A stretch of DNA of 64,000 nucleotides from an uncultured Lachnospiraceae bacterium. GTDB taxonomy: Bacteria; Bacillota; Clostridia; Lachnospirales; Lachnospiraceae. The position numbers and the translations under genes are program-made. Positions 9,225 through 16,498 of the stretch are shown piece after piece (the first letter of the stretch is position 1; each line of letters opens with the position of its first letter). The notes beneath the pieces are model-generated. The model was not told the origin of the DNA. It saw nothing but the letters and a program-made list of their open reading frames with translations, and did no database searches. The DNA lies in NCBI GenBank assembly GCA_910589075.1, contig CAJUSK010000011.1:62001-126000 (forward strand). Direction: 5' to 3'.

Positions 9225-9296
9225 GCACGAGTGGCTCAGTGGTGGAGTATCGCCTTGCCAAGGCGAGGGTCGCGGGTTCGAATCCCGTCTCGTGCT
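9225..9296 (+). tRNA. tRNA-Gly (GCC)
   Basis: A 72-nt cloverleaf. The acceptor stem is GCACGAG (9225-9231) with CTCGTGC (9289-9295), discriminator T 9296. The anticodon stem TCGCC/GGCGA encloses loop TTGCCAA (anticodon GCC). The T arm is CGGGTTCGAATCCCG. It lies 32 bp after the first tRNA-Gly, so the two are probably co-transcribed. Confidence 0.95.
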
Positions 9297-9309
9297 CTGG
9301 TTAAAGTAG

Positions 9310-9346
9310 CGGAAATGTTGAGTTTATCAGCATTTCCGTTCTTTTT
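9310..9346 (+). terminator. Rho-independent terminator of the tRNA pair
   Basis: Stem CGGAAATG (9310-9317) / CATTTCCG (9331-9338) followed by TTCTTTTT, directly after the second tRNA. Confidence 0.8.
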
Positions 9347-9380
9347 ATGTTGTTTCAACTGTTAGACACTTTTAGGCAGA

Positions 9381-9515
9381 TCATAAAGCCTTTGTGATTA
9401 AATGGTATGTTTCCGATTCCGTGAGTGGGTTATAGATATATCCCAGCGTAGTGGAAAGATTGTTATGTCCCGGCATTTCTCTGATACAATCAATGGGATC
9501 GCTGCAAGTGTGACT
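9381..9515 (-). pseudogene. remnant of a tyrosine recombinase C-terminus
   Basis: The minus-strand translation ends with PGHNNLSTTLGYIYNPLTESE and a short tail. This matches the C-terminal catalytic patch of phage-type integrases (the LGH...STTL...Y box containing the tyrosine nucleophile). Only about 45 residues remain; the upstream frame enters unrelated repeat sequence and the other catalytic residues are missing. Lying 85 bp from a tRNA-Gly, a common integration target, it is probably the scar of an old integrative element. I found no duplicated tRNA end that would mark an att site. Confidence 0.6.
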
Positions 9516-9560
9516 GAATCCCCTCCGTTTCCATGATCGGGGCTTTGGGCTTCCCTTACC

Positions 9561-9685
9561 TGCGCCAGTCAATCCCCACCTGCTTTGCAGGTGCCTGACG
9601 GTAAAGGGATGGACAGGCCATGGGGCATTATGGATTTTGAAGATGATCTGCTGTAAAAAGAGCCGCTTGCAAAACAGGCGGCTCT
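9561..9685. repeat. 125-bp direct repeat, copy A
   Basis: Begins TGCGCCAGTCAATCCCC and ends with the AGAGCCGC...GCGGCTCT hairpin. Copy B at 10076-10200 is clearly the same unit with scattered substitutions. The unit includes a TAAAGGGATGGACAGGC core. I see no conserved protein in it. Confidence 0.8.
9655..9685 (-). terminator. terminator hairpin in repeat copy A (minus strand)
   Basis: Stem AGAGCCGC (9659-9666) / GCGGCTCT (9678-9685). On the minus strand it is followed by TTTTT (plus-strand AAAAA 9655-9659). It would stop minus-strand transcription coming from the mini-toxin side. Confidence 0.65.
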
Positions 9686-9761
9686 CATGTATAATCTACT
9701 TAGAAAGGCGATCGGACACGAGTTCCGATGTGCCCTCAGTAAAATTTTAGCTAATTTAAAG

Positions 9762-9809
9762 AAATAAGCGTCCAACTTTCTCAGGGTCGGGATGCTTATT
9801 TCTTTTTAT
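9762..9809. terminator. inverted repeat at the 3' end of the mini-toxin
   Basis: AAAGAAATAAGC...GCTTATTTCTTT forms a long stem with T-rich ends on both strands. The toxin stop codon sits inside its distal arm. A degenerate copy occurs at 21778-21828. Confidence 0.65.
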
Positions 9810-9876
9810 GGTTGTCTATGTAAGACAGTGCTGAAAAAATGAGCAACAACAATGTAAGAACTTCCATTGTGTCCAT
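9796..9876 (-). CDS. 26-aa holin-like toxin (Hol_Tox type)
   Basis: The predicted peptide begins MDTMEVLTLLLLIFSAL and ends DNHKKK: a short hydrophobic helix with a Lys-rich tail, the layout of the small holin-like toxins of Bacillota (Hol_Tox). The start is ATG 9876, preceded by AAGAGGGTGG four bases upstream. Upstream in-frame starts exist but lack this site. The gene overlaps its terminator hairpin. Such peptides are usually type I toxins held in check by antisense RNA; no antisense RNA can be proved from sequence alone. Confidence 0.6.
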   Translation of the reverse strand: MDTMEVLTLLLLIFSALSYIDNHKKK

Positions 9877-10075
9877 AGCACCACCCTCTTTCATAAGGAC
9901 TAGAGGGCAACCATCGGAAAATCGCATCCTGCTTTCTTTTCGATCGTACAAGTTGATTGTAGCATAGAAGAATGCAGCGTTCAATGGTAACACGTCTTAA
10001 AATGTTTTGTCCTCACGGGAATATTACTGGAGGGTATGGAGGAACCGGCCTTCGGGACATTTGAATTCCTATCTC

Positions 10076-10200
10076 TGCGCCAGTTAATCCCCATCTGCTT
10101 TACAGGTGACTGACGGTAAAGGGATGGACAGGCTCATGGGTATTATGATCTTTAAAAATGAACAGCTGTAAAAAGAGCCGCTTGCAAAACAGGCGGCTCT
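10076..10200. repeat. 125-bp direct repeat, copy B
   Basis: Second copy of the 9561-9685 unit, offset 515 bp, same orientation and similar length. It lies immediately downstream of the XRE regulator on the minus strand and supplies its terminator. The two copies flank the mini-toxin. Confidence 0.8.
10170..10200 (-). terminator. terminator of the XRE regulator gene
   Basis: Stem AGAGCCGC (10174-10181) / GCGGCTCT (10193-10200) with TTTTT following on the minus strand, 8 bp after the regulator's stop codon. Confidence 0.75.
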
Positions 10201-10208
10201 CTGTAAGG

Positions 10209-10775
10209 CTATGGATTACTTCGGTTTCTGCGCAAAGAAGGCGTTTGCTTTTTCAGGAATTTATTTTCTTCTTCCAAATCTCGTATGCGCTTTTTCAGGA
10301 TGCGCAGATCTGTAATCTCCGGCACATCTTCTGCGGTATTGGTTCTGCGATGATTGGTGTTAGGCAGTAAATTCTCTTTCATTGGAATGATTTCTGTTGA
10401 AAACTCTGCGGTTTCGCTTTTTACATTTCTGATTTCTTTAACGGAACGATCCCACTCCTCATTTAAAGTGAAATCCACCATTTTTTTTCCATGTTTGTCT
10501 AAAACACGGTATTTTTCAATTATATTCCATTCGTTGTTTGTAAACAGAATATCATCTACGGAATCTGAAAATGTTTCCATGATATTCTGGCATTTGTAAA
10601 TTTTGCACAAGGCTAAAAACATATCAGCATTGGTTGAATTTCTTCCGCTTTCATATCCGTAAAGGGTTTTGGCAGAGATCTCAATTCCCAAATCTTTTAA
10701 TTTGTCGATTACTTCATTTCCTTTTAAACCGTTTTGCTCTCTCAGCCTTTTTAAAATACTGCCTATATTATTCAT
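10209..10775 (-). CDS. XRE-family regulator with C-terminal coiled coil
   Basis: A 188-aa protein. Residues ~5-65 form a Cro/CI-type helix-turn-helix (ILKRLREQNGLKGNEVIDKL...SAKTLYGYESGR). The middle region has no clear domain, and residues ~155-175 (RILKKRIRDLEEENKFLKKQ) form a coiled coil likely to mediate dimerisation. It is divergent from a second small XRE-like protein; the 192-bp gap holds promoters for both and four operator-like palindromes. This resembles a phage or element control switch, consistent with the nearby integrase remnant. Confidence 0.85.
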   Translation of the reverse strand: MNNIGSILKRLREQNGLKGNEVIDKLKDLGIEISAKTLYGYESGRNSTNADMFLALCKIYKCQNIMETFSDSVDDILFTNNEWNIIEKYRVLDKHGKKMVDFTLNEEWDRSVKEIRNVKSETAEFSTEIIPMKENLLPNTNHRRTNTAEDVPEITDLRILKKRIRDLEEENKFLKKQTPSLRRNRSNP

Positions 10776-10797
10776 TGCTGCACCTCTCTTTCTTCAT

Positions 10798-10826
10798 AAT
10801 ATATTAAAAAAAATTGTTATAGTCAA
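10798..10826 (-). promoter_or_regulatory. promoter of the XRE regulator
   Basis: Minus-strand TTGACT (10826-10821), 17-bp spacer, TATATT (10803-10798), 23 bp upstream of the start codon. Operator-like palindrome 1 lies just upstream of the -35. Confidence 0.55.
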
Positions 10827-10832
10827 TAAAAG

Positions 10833-10847
10833 TCTTTGAAATAAAGA
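10833..10847. promoter_or_regulatory. operator-like palindrome 1
   Basis: TCTTTGAAATAAAGA, an imperfect 15-bp dyad. It lies upstream of the minus-strand promoter of the larger XRE gene. Confidence 0.6.
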
Positions 10848-10866
10848 AATTATTTTGCAAACTATC

Positions 10867-10895
10867 TTGACAATCTCTAAAACGAAGAATATAAT
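10867..10895 (+). promoter_or_regulatory. consensus promoter of the small XRE-like gene
   Basis: TTGACA (10867-10872), exactly 17 bp, TATAAT (10890-10895): a perfect sigma-A match. Operator-like palindrome 2 fills the spacer, so a bound repressor should block RNA polymerase. Confidence 0.75.
10874..10888. promoter_or_regulatory. operator-like palindrome 2
   Basis: TCTCTAAAACGAAGA, same family as palindrome 1, located between the -35 and -10 of the plus-strand promoter. Confidence 0.6.
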
Positions 10896-10905
10896 AGGTG
10901 CATAA

Positions 10906-10920
10906 TCTCTGAAATAAAGA
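10906..10920. promoter_or_regulatory. operator-like palindrome 3
   Basis: TCTCTGAAATAAAGA, 32 bp centre-to-centre from palindrome 2, downstream of the plus-strand -10. Confidence 0.6.
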
Positions 10921-10937
10921 ATACAATGCGTGCGAAA

Positions 10938-10952
10938 TCTTTGAAATGGAGA
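10938..10952. promoter_or_regulatory. operator-like palindrome 4
   Basis: TCTTTGAAATGGAGA, 32 bp from palindrome 3 and next to the ribosome-binding site of the small XRE-like gene. Confidence 0.55.
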
Positions 10953-10967
10953 AAAGAGGTGAGCAAA

Positions 10968-11183
10968 ATGTCTGCAACAAAGAATTTGGCAAAGTACACA
11001 AGAGACAGAGCGATCAATCTTTCTGCAATGGCACGCGCAACAGGTATACAATACTCTGTTTTGTATGCAAGTCTTGGGGATAAAAACAGAAACAGACCAC
11101 TTTCCATAGATGAGGCTATCCTAATCTGTAAATTTTTAGAAGTGAATCCGATGGATTTTGCAGAAGATACAACTGCGCAATAG
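10968..11183 (+). CDS. small XRE-like DNA-binding protein (Cro-like)
   Basis: A 71-aa protein starting at ATG 10968 behind GAAAAGAGGTGAGC. An in-frame ATG at 10926 would add 14 residues but overlaps operator 4 and has no better site. The sequence AINLSAMARATGIQYSVLYASL followed by LSIDEAILICKFLEVNP has the helix-turn-helix pattern of XRE/Cro proteins and little else. Paired with the divergent larger XRE gene across four shared palindromes, it looks like the second half of a bistable switch. Confidence 0.75.
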   Translation: MSATKNLAKYTRDRAINLSAMARATGIQYSVLYASLGDKNRNRPLSIDEAILICKFLEVNPMDFAEDTTAQ

Positions 11184-11404
11184 AGTTTATTTATCCCTTT
11201 AAAGTAACCAACGAAGGATGCTCCCGCTGGCATAGTGTGATACTGTTTGCCGGCTATTGTATTGTGCGGTGCCCGTGTTATTTTATGCACAATATCCAGA
11301 TAATCAGGAAAAAGGAGATCTGTTTTCTGACACCGGCCTTAGGCTATATACGAAACTGATGGTATACGCTTTGCCAGGGGACAAATGAATATGAGGAATA
11401 CGGG
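11184..11404. other. intergenic leader of the polysaccharide island
   Basis: About 220 bp between the switch and the glycosyltransferase genes. I see no gene, no convincing terminator and no strong promoter, so the island might be transcribed from the operator-controlled promoter at 10867-10895. Confidence 0.4.
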
Positions 11405-12418
11405 ATGCGATTAAACGTTTTATATCAATTTAATGAGAAGTATGTTCCTTATGCGGGAATATCCATGGTTTCTTTAATGGAAAATAATAAAAAGACAGAA
11501 GAAATTTACATATATGTGTTGGGCGAAAATTTAACGGAGGACAGCAAAAAACAGCTTACAATGCAGGTGGAGCAGTACGGGCACCAGATTCATTTTATGC
11601 ATACGGATGCATTGATTGAAAAGATGCGTATGCTTGGTATTCCGGAATACAGAGGGGCTTACGCTACAAATATGAAAATGTTTGTAACAGACTACCTGAA
11701 TGATGATATTGACAGATTATTATATATAGACAGTGATACTATCATTTGTGGTGATGTTAGTTCACTTATTTTTTTGGATATGGAAAATAAGCCCATAGGG
11801 ATGGTTCTGGATTCCCTGGGGGCCAGACATAAACTGGAAATCGGATTGGATAAACAAGACGATTATTTTAACGGGGGAGTTATTTTATATGATGTCAGAA
11901 AATGGCGTCAGGATAAATGGACTGAAAAAATTCGGGAGCATGTAAAGAATGTCAGAACCTGTTACATGGCGCCGGATCAGGACATACTCAATATAGTGTT
12001 GAAAAACCAGATCAAGAAAATAGATATTTCATTCAATTTACAGCCGATGCATACAGTCTATTCCTACCGTCAATATAGCAGAGCATTTGGCCCCCTGCAA
12101 TATTATTCGGAAGATGAGATTCAATCTGCCGTTGATAATCCCAGAATCCTGCATTTCTTCAGGTATTTGGGAGAGTTTCCATGGCATAAGAGTTCATTGC
12201 ATCCTTATGTACCGTATTTTGACCGGTATATGGCGTTGTCGCTGTGGAAGGACTATCAGAAGCAGCCTACGGAACAAAATGAACTTATTTTCAAAATTGA
12301 GAGATGGCTGTATAAGTATCTGCCCAGAATCATCTTTTTGAAAGTATTTAAAATAAGCTATGAAATTTACATTTGGAAGTCAAACAGAGACTCTTTCAGG
12401 AAGAACATAGTAAAATGA
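11405..12418 (+). CDS. family 8 glycosyltransferase
   Basis: A 337-aa GT8 enzyme, which transfers a hexose from a UDP-sugar with retention of configuration. The N-terminus (LNVLYQFNEKYVPYAGISMVSL) is typical. The metal-binding DxD is D109-S-D111 (LLYIDSDT), followed by FNGGVILYDVRKWR and the PDQDILN motif. A C-terminal basic, amphipathic stretch (about 295-330) may associate with the membrane. It heads the surface-polysaccharide island and its stop overlaps the start of the next gene. Acceptor and sugar are unknown. Confidence 0.9.
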   Translation: MRLNVLYQFNEKYVPYAGISMVSLMENNKKTEEIYIYVLGENLTEDSKKQLTMQVEQYGHQIHFMHTDALIEKMRMLGIPEYRGAYATNMKMFVTDYLNDDIDRLLYIDSDTIICGDVSSLIFLDMENKPIGMVLDSLGARHKLEIGLDKQDDYFNGGVILYDVRKWRQDKWTEKIREHVKNVRTCYMAPDQDILNIVLKNQIKKIDISFNLQPMHTVYSYRQYSRAFGPLQYYSEDEIQSAVDNPRILHFFRYLGEFPWHKSSLHPYVPYFDRYMALSLWKDYQKQPTEQNELIFKIERWLYKYLPRIIFLKVFKISYEIYIWKSNRDSFRKNIVK

Positions 12419-13206
12419 GCGGAGATTTCCGGAAATCGAAGGTTTGCATTTATGCAGTGGGTCATAAGCAGTTTGCCATGCCGGTAAAAGATTCCGTGTA
12501 CATCCCCCTTATGGTTGGTAAGCAGCAGGGAGAATTTTCAAACGGTTGGATATCGGAGCATACAGGTGATCATATTTCGGATAAAAATGTCAGGTACAAT
12601 GAACTGACAGGGCTTTACTGGATTTGGAAAAATGCAAATGCAGAGATCACAGGGCTTTGTCATTATCGCAGATTTTTTGTCAGGCCCTGCCAAAAGGCCT
12701 GGAATGTCTTGACTGGAAAGCCGGTTCAAGTGATTGATGAAAACTATATCAAAAAAGTATTGAGTTCGTATCATGTGATTCTGCATAATAAAACGTTTAC
12801 ATCTGGTGGTAATCAGAATCAGCTGTGTATGAAACAGAAATGTTCTGAAACAGAAAACAGTGCCAGATTGAGCAGAGAGATATTGACGATTCTGGATGAT
12901 ACATTCAAAAGGATGAATCCGAAAGAATTCTCTATATATGAACATGTTATGAACAGAAAATATGCGCATTTACTCAATATGATGATCTGCCATAAAGAAA
13001 TATTGGGCAGATACTGCGAGTGGCTGTTTCCGCTGTTATATCAGATTGAGGATGAGATAGACAGACAGTTTCCGGGACAGGCACATGCACGATGCATGGG
13101 GCTCATTGGGGAACGTCTTCTGGACGTATGGGTATTAAAGGAAAAATTGCGGGTAAAGGAATGCTTTACTATGAATACGGAAAGAAGAGACTGGAAGCCA
13201 TGGTAA
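12415..13206 (+). CDS. DUF4422 glycosyltransferase-like protein
   Basis: A 263-aa protein with DUF4422 hallmarks: NELTGLYWIWKN followed by GLCHYRRFF near residues 62-86. DUF4422 proteins occur in capsule and teichoic-acid-like clusters and are thought to be glycosyltransferases. ATG 12415 overlaps the GT8 stop codon (ATGA), implying translational coupling; a longer frame from 12373 lies inside the GT8 gene and is unlikely. The donor and the linkage formed are unknown. Confidence 0.8.
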   Translation: MSGDFRKSKVCIYAVGHKQFAMPVKDSVYIPLMVGKQQGEFSNGWISEHTGDHISDKNVRYNELTGLYWIWKNANAEITGLCHYRRFFVRPCQKAWNVLTGKPVQVIDENYIKKVLSSYHVILHNKTFTSGGNQNQLCMKQKCSETENSARLSREILTILDDTFKRMNPKEFSIYEHVMNRKYAHLLNMMICHKEILGRYCEWLFPLLYQIEDEIDRQFPGQAHARCMGLIGERLLDVWVLKEKLRVKECFTMNTERRDWKPW

Positions 13207-13262
13207 GGGTGTGCGTATGATTGTGGATGGTATTGGAGAGACAAACGTGGAGGAGCAAAATC

Positions 13263-14042
13263 GTGCGTTTTATAAACGATTTAAAAAAATATAAAAGGTA
13301 TCTTGCTTACGCGGCCAGGGCACAACTCAAGTCGGAGGTATCCAATTCTTATCTGGACTGGGTGTGGTGGATACTGGAGCCGTTCTTTCATATGCTTATT
13401 TATACGGTCATCTTTGGATATGTTTTTAATGCGGCTGAGAAAAATTTCCCGGTATTTATTTTTATTGGGGTAAGTATTTGGGGATTTTTCAGTAAAACGG
13501 TCAATCAAAGTGTCAAACTGATTAAGAATCATAAATCGATTGTTACGAAAGTATATGTTCCGAAACAGATTCTGTTGTTGTGTACCATGTGTGTAAACGG
13601 TTTTAAAATGTTCGTATCTCTGCTTGTTGTAGTTGCTATGATGGTGATTTTCAAAATCAAGGTTGACTGGCATTTGATTTATATTGTACCGGGGCTGCTA
13701 TTGCTGGTAATCCTTACCTATGGAATTTGCTGTTTTCTGTTGCATTATGGGGTATATGTGGAAGATTTACAGTATATAGTGGAGATATTGCTCAAAATGT
13801 TTATGTATTTTACGGGAATATTTTATTCGGTTCCAAACAGGATTCCGGCGCCTTATGGAGATATATTAAATTCCGTCAATCCAATTGCGTACATTATCTC
13901 CACACTGCGGAATGGAATGCTCTATCAGTCTGGCGCATCCCTGACAGTTATGGGAGTCTGGTATGTGGCAGCCGCCATATTGGTATTTCGCGGAACCAGA
14001 TTGATTTATCAATGTGAGAACAGCTATGTGAAGGTAATCTGA
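13263..14042 (+). CDS. ABC-2 type polysaccharide export permease (TagG-like)
   Basis: A 259-aa permease with about six hydrophobic segments. The N-terminal YLDWVWWILEPFFHMLIYTVIFGY block is characteristic of Wzm/TagG permeases. The GTG at 13263 is preceded by GGAGGAGC and gives the family's usual length; a longer TTG start at 13221 lacks such a site. The stop overlaps the ATPase start by one base. The pair should export an undecaprenyl-linked polymer across the membrane, as TagGH does for wall teichoic acid. Confidence 0.85.
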   Translation: MRFINDLKKYKRYLAYAARAQLKSEVSNSYLDWVWWILEPFFHMLIYTVIFGYVFNAAEKNFPVFIFIGVSIWGFFSKTVNQSVKLIKNHKSIVTKVYVPKQILLLCTMCVNGFKMFVSLLVVVAMMVIFKIKVDWHLIYIVPGLLLLVILTYGICCFLLHYGVYVEDLQYIVEILLKMFMYFTGIFYSVPNRIPAPYGDILNSVNPIAYIISTLRNGMLYQSGASLTVMGVWYVAAAILVFRGTRLIYQCENSYVKVI

Positions 14043-14779
14043 TGAGTGAAACAGCAATCGAGGTAAGGGATCTGTGTATTGATTATATACCATATAAGAA
14101 AAAATCCATTCAAAAGAGTTTCTTAAAAAAGAATACGGACAAGACAGACATTGTGCATGCGGTCAAGTCACTTTCCTTTTCTGTAGAAAAAGGAAAGATC
14201 GTTGGGATTGTAGGAAAAAATGGCAGTGGGAAGTCAACACTGCTGAAAGCGATAGGCGGAATTTTCACACCAGACAGAGGTTCCATTGACTTATATGGGA
14301 ATACAATCTCTCTTTTGTCCATTGGAGTGGGCTTTAAGCCGGATCTTTCCGGACGGGAAAATATTATGCTGTCCGGAATGCTTTTGGGATTTACAGAAGA
14401 GACAATTCTGGAAAAGATGGGAGTAATTATAGAATTTTCTGAATTAAAGAAGTTTATTGATTACCCTGTACGGACATATTCCAGCGGGATGCATTCAAAA
14501 CTTGCGTTTGCTATATCTGCGACTCTGGAAACAGATATTCTTCTGATAGACGAAGTGCTCAGTGTGGGCGATCAGCATTTTAAGGAGAAAAGCTATCATC
14601 GGATGAAAGAACTGATCATGGATGCGCAGAGAACCGTGCTGATTGTTTCCCACAGTGCCAATACCATCCGGGATTTGTGCGATAAAGTACTCTGGATGAA
14701 TGATGGGGAGTTAGTAACATATGGGCATACAGGTGAAGTCATGGACGCATACACCAGGTATATGAAAAGATTGAAATAG
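14042..14779 (+). CDS. ABC transporter ATPase for polysaccharide export (TagH-like)
   Basis: A 245-aa nucleotide-binding subunit. Walker A is GKNGSGKST (about residues 57-66), the signature SSGMHSKLAF is near 146, and Walker B ILLIDE with the following SVGD is near 165. The switch histidine is in VSHS. The pattern SIGVGFKPDLSGRENI before the signature is typical of TagH/Wzt ATPases. It lacks the C-terminal substrate-binding domain of long Wzt proteins, so chain-end recognition is not expected in this subunit. Partner of the upstream permease. Confidence 0.9.
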   Translation: MSETAIEVRDLCIDYIPYKKKSIQKSFLKKNTDKTDIVHAVKSLSFSVEKGKIVGIVGKNGSGKSTLLKAIGGIFTPDRGSIDLYGNTISLLSIGVGFKPDLSGRENIMLSGMLLGFTEETILEKMGVIIEFSELKKFIDYPVRTYSSGMHSKLAFAISATLETDILLIDEVLSVGDQHFKEKSYHRMKELIMDAQRTVLIVSHSANTIRDLCDKVLWMNDGELVTYGHTGEVMDAYTRYMKRLK

Positions 14780-14789
14780 GGATATTGAT

Positions 14790-15731
14790 GTGCATGTAGA
14801 TAAATTACCGGTAAAAATCAAACTTCCGGATCAGTTTTTCCATGAAGAGATCAGATGTGGACATACAGTTTCAAAACAGATGAAAGAAGTGTGGGCTGTG
14901 GAACTGGATCTTCTGTCAGAAGTATTGCGGGTATGCAAGAAACATGGTATTGGCATTTCTGCAGTGCAGGGGACTTTGCTGGGCGCTGTACGGCATAAAG
15001 GGTTTATTCCCTGGGACGATGATATTGATATGGGAATGCTCCGTGAAGACTATGAAAAATTATGTGAGGTGGCGCCGTCGGAGTTTAAAGAGCCTTACTT
15101 TTTTCAGACAGAATATACGGATCATGGAAGTCTGAGAGGGCATGCGCAACTGAGAAATTCTGAGACAACAGCGATTCTGATGACAGAAAAACAGCGATTC
15201 CTGCAATTTAATCAGGGAATCTTCATTGATATATTTCCCTTTGATTATGTTGTGAAGGATAAAGCAAAGAGGCTGAAAGAACAAAAGCACATTATACGAT
15301 TAAAAAAGATGATCTATATAATTGCATATTTTACAGATCAGTATCACCCTGTTCACAAGGGGATAAAAGGAATTGCATTTGGGGTATTGCATATGATATT
15401 CTCGATTTTCCTGGGGAGGTTCAATTATGACAAATTATATCAGAAAATGGAGGATTGCTGTAAAAAACACCGGCATGAACAACTGGAGTATGTATCATTT
15501 CTGGAACAACTGCAGAAATGGGACTGTGTGGGAAAAAGGCCCAGGAGCTTTTTTACGGATTTGAAAAAAATTCGATTTGAATCCATACGAATACCAGTGG
15601 CAAGACAATCTGTAAAACTGGTCAAACGGATATATGGGGAAAACTATATGGAACCACTTCAGGACAAAAGAACCATGCATGGGGAAGTATACTTTGATAC
15701 AAGGAATTCCTATGTGAATTATATACGGTGA
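14790..15731 (+). CDS. LicD-family phosphotransferase
   Basis: A 313-aa LicD protein. The catalytic block GTLLGAVRHKGF...WDDDID lies at about residues 58-78 and holds the acidic metal ligands; FNQGIFIDIFPFD follows near 140. LicD enzymes transfer a phosphorylated group such as phosphocholine or an alditol phosphate from a CDP-activated donor onto glycans. The next gene encodes a CDP-alditol-type cytidylyltransferase, which could supply that donor. The start is GTG 14790 with only a weak ribosome-binding site; ATG 14788 is out of frame. Confidence 0.85.
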   Translation: MHVDKLPVKIKLPDQFFHEEIRCGHTVSKQMKEVWAVELDLLSEVLRVCKKHGIGISAVQGTLLGAVRHKGFIPWDDDIDMGMLREDYEKLCEVAPSEFKEPYFFQTEYTDHGSLRGHAQLRNSETTAILMTEKQRFLQFNQGIFIDIFPFDYVVKDKAKRLKEQKHIIRLKKMIYIIAYFTDQYHPVHKGIKGIAFGVLHMIFSIFLGRFNYDKLYQKMEDCCKKHRHEQLEYVSFLEQLQKWDCVGKRPRSFFTDLKKIRFESIRIPVARQSVKLVKRIYGENYMEPLQDKRTMHGEVYFDTRNSYVNYIR

Positions 15732-15757
15732 TATAGAGATAAAATGGGAGATTGGCA

Positions 15758-16498
15758 ATGAATTATGCAGTTGTTCTCGCAGGCGGTAAAGGGAAAAGAT
15801 TCGGAAGTGGTAATATATCAAAACAGTTTGTTGAACTGACAGGTATACCCATGATTGTGTATTCTCTCTTAACAGCAGAGAAAAATACAAATATTCATGA
15901 AATATGTGTAGTGGTGGCCGAAAAGGAAGAAAAAAATATAAGGCGCTGGGCAGAAAAGTATAACATAACGAAGCTGAAATATTTTGCGCATCCGGGAAAG
16001 GAAAGACAGCAGTCTGTGTATTCCGGACTGAAAGCAATAGCGGCAAATGCCAGAGATACCGTTATGATTATGACTTCGGTCTGCCCGTTTGTGTCTCAGG
16101 AAACAATGAATAAACACTATGAAATGATCGTATCTTATGATGCTTCGATAACTGTTGTCAAGGCAACGGATGCAATTACATTCAGCAATGATGGTGAGCG
16201 GGTAAACCGGACATTACAGAAGAAAAAATTATATCTTCAACAAGGCCCTCAACTGTATCGATATGGGATTCTTATGATGGGGCACAAAGTGTATATGGAG
16301 GATGAGGAGTACCGAAAAATGGATGTAACAGAAGACAGCGAACTGGTGTTGAACATCGGGGTTGAATGCTGCATGGTGAAAGGAGATCGCTTTTGCATTA
16401 AGATAACGTATCCGGAGGATCTGGCCATAGCAGAGTCTCTGCATCCATTATTTGAAGAAAAGGAGAGAAAATATTATGATGCACAACATCATTCATGA
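15758..16498 (+). CDS. TarI/IspD-like cytidylyltransferase
   Basis: A 246-aa member of the IspD/TarI family. The N-terminal nucleotide-binding loop VVLAGGKGKRFG and the SKQFVEL segment are clear. In this context (LicD, sugar epimerase, TagGH exporter) it more likely makes a CDP-activated alditol such as CDP-ribitol than the isoprenoid precursor. The ATG at 15758 has TGGGAG upstream; a TTG two codons earlier is less likely. No ribulose-5-phosphate reductase (TarJ) lies beside it, so the alditol source is open. Its 3' end overlaps the next gene by 23 bp. Confidence 0.8.
   Translation: MNYAVVLAGGKGKRFGSGNISKQFVELTGIPMIVYSLLTAEKNTNIHEICVVVAEKEEKNIRRWAEKYNITKLKYFAHPGKERQQSVYSGLKAIAANARDTVMIMTSVCPFVSQETMNKHYEMIVSYDASITVVKATDAITFSNDGERVNRTLQKKKLYLQQGPQLYRYGILMMGHKVYMEDEEYRKMDVTEDSELVLNIGVECCMVKGDRFCIKITYPEDLAIAESLHPLFEEKERKYYDAQHHS

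Noticed and set aside
9225..9296. A second copy of the tRNA-Gly 3' end as an att site
   Set aside because: I looked for the CGGGTTCGAATCCCG end to the right of the island and did not find it.
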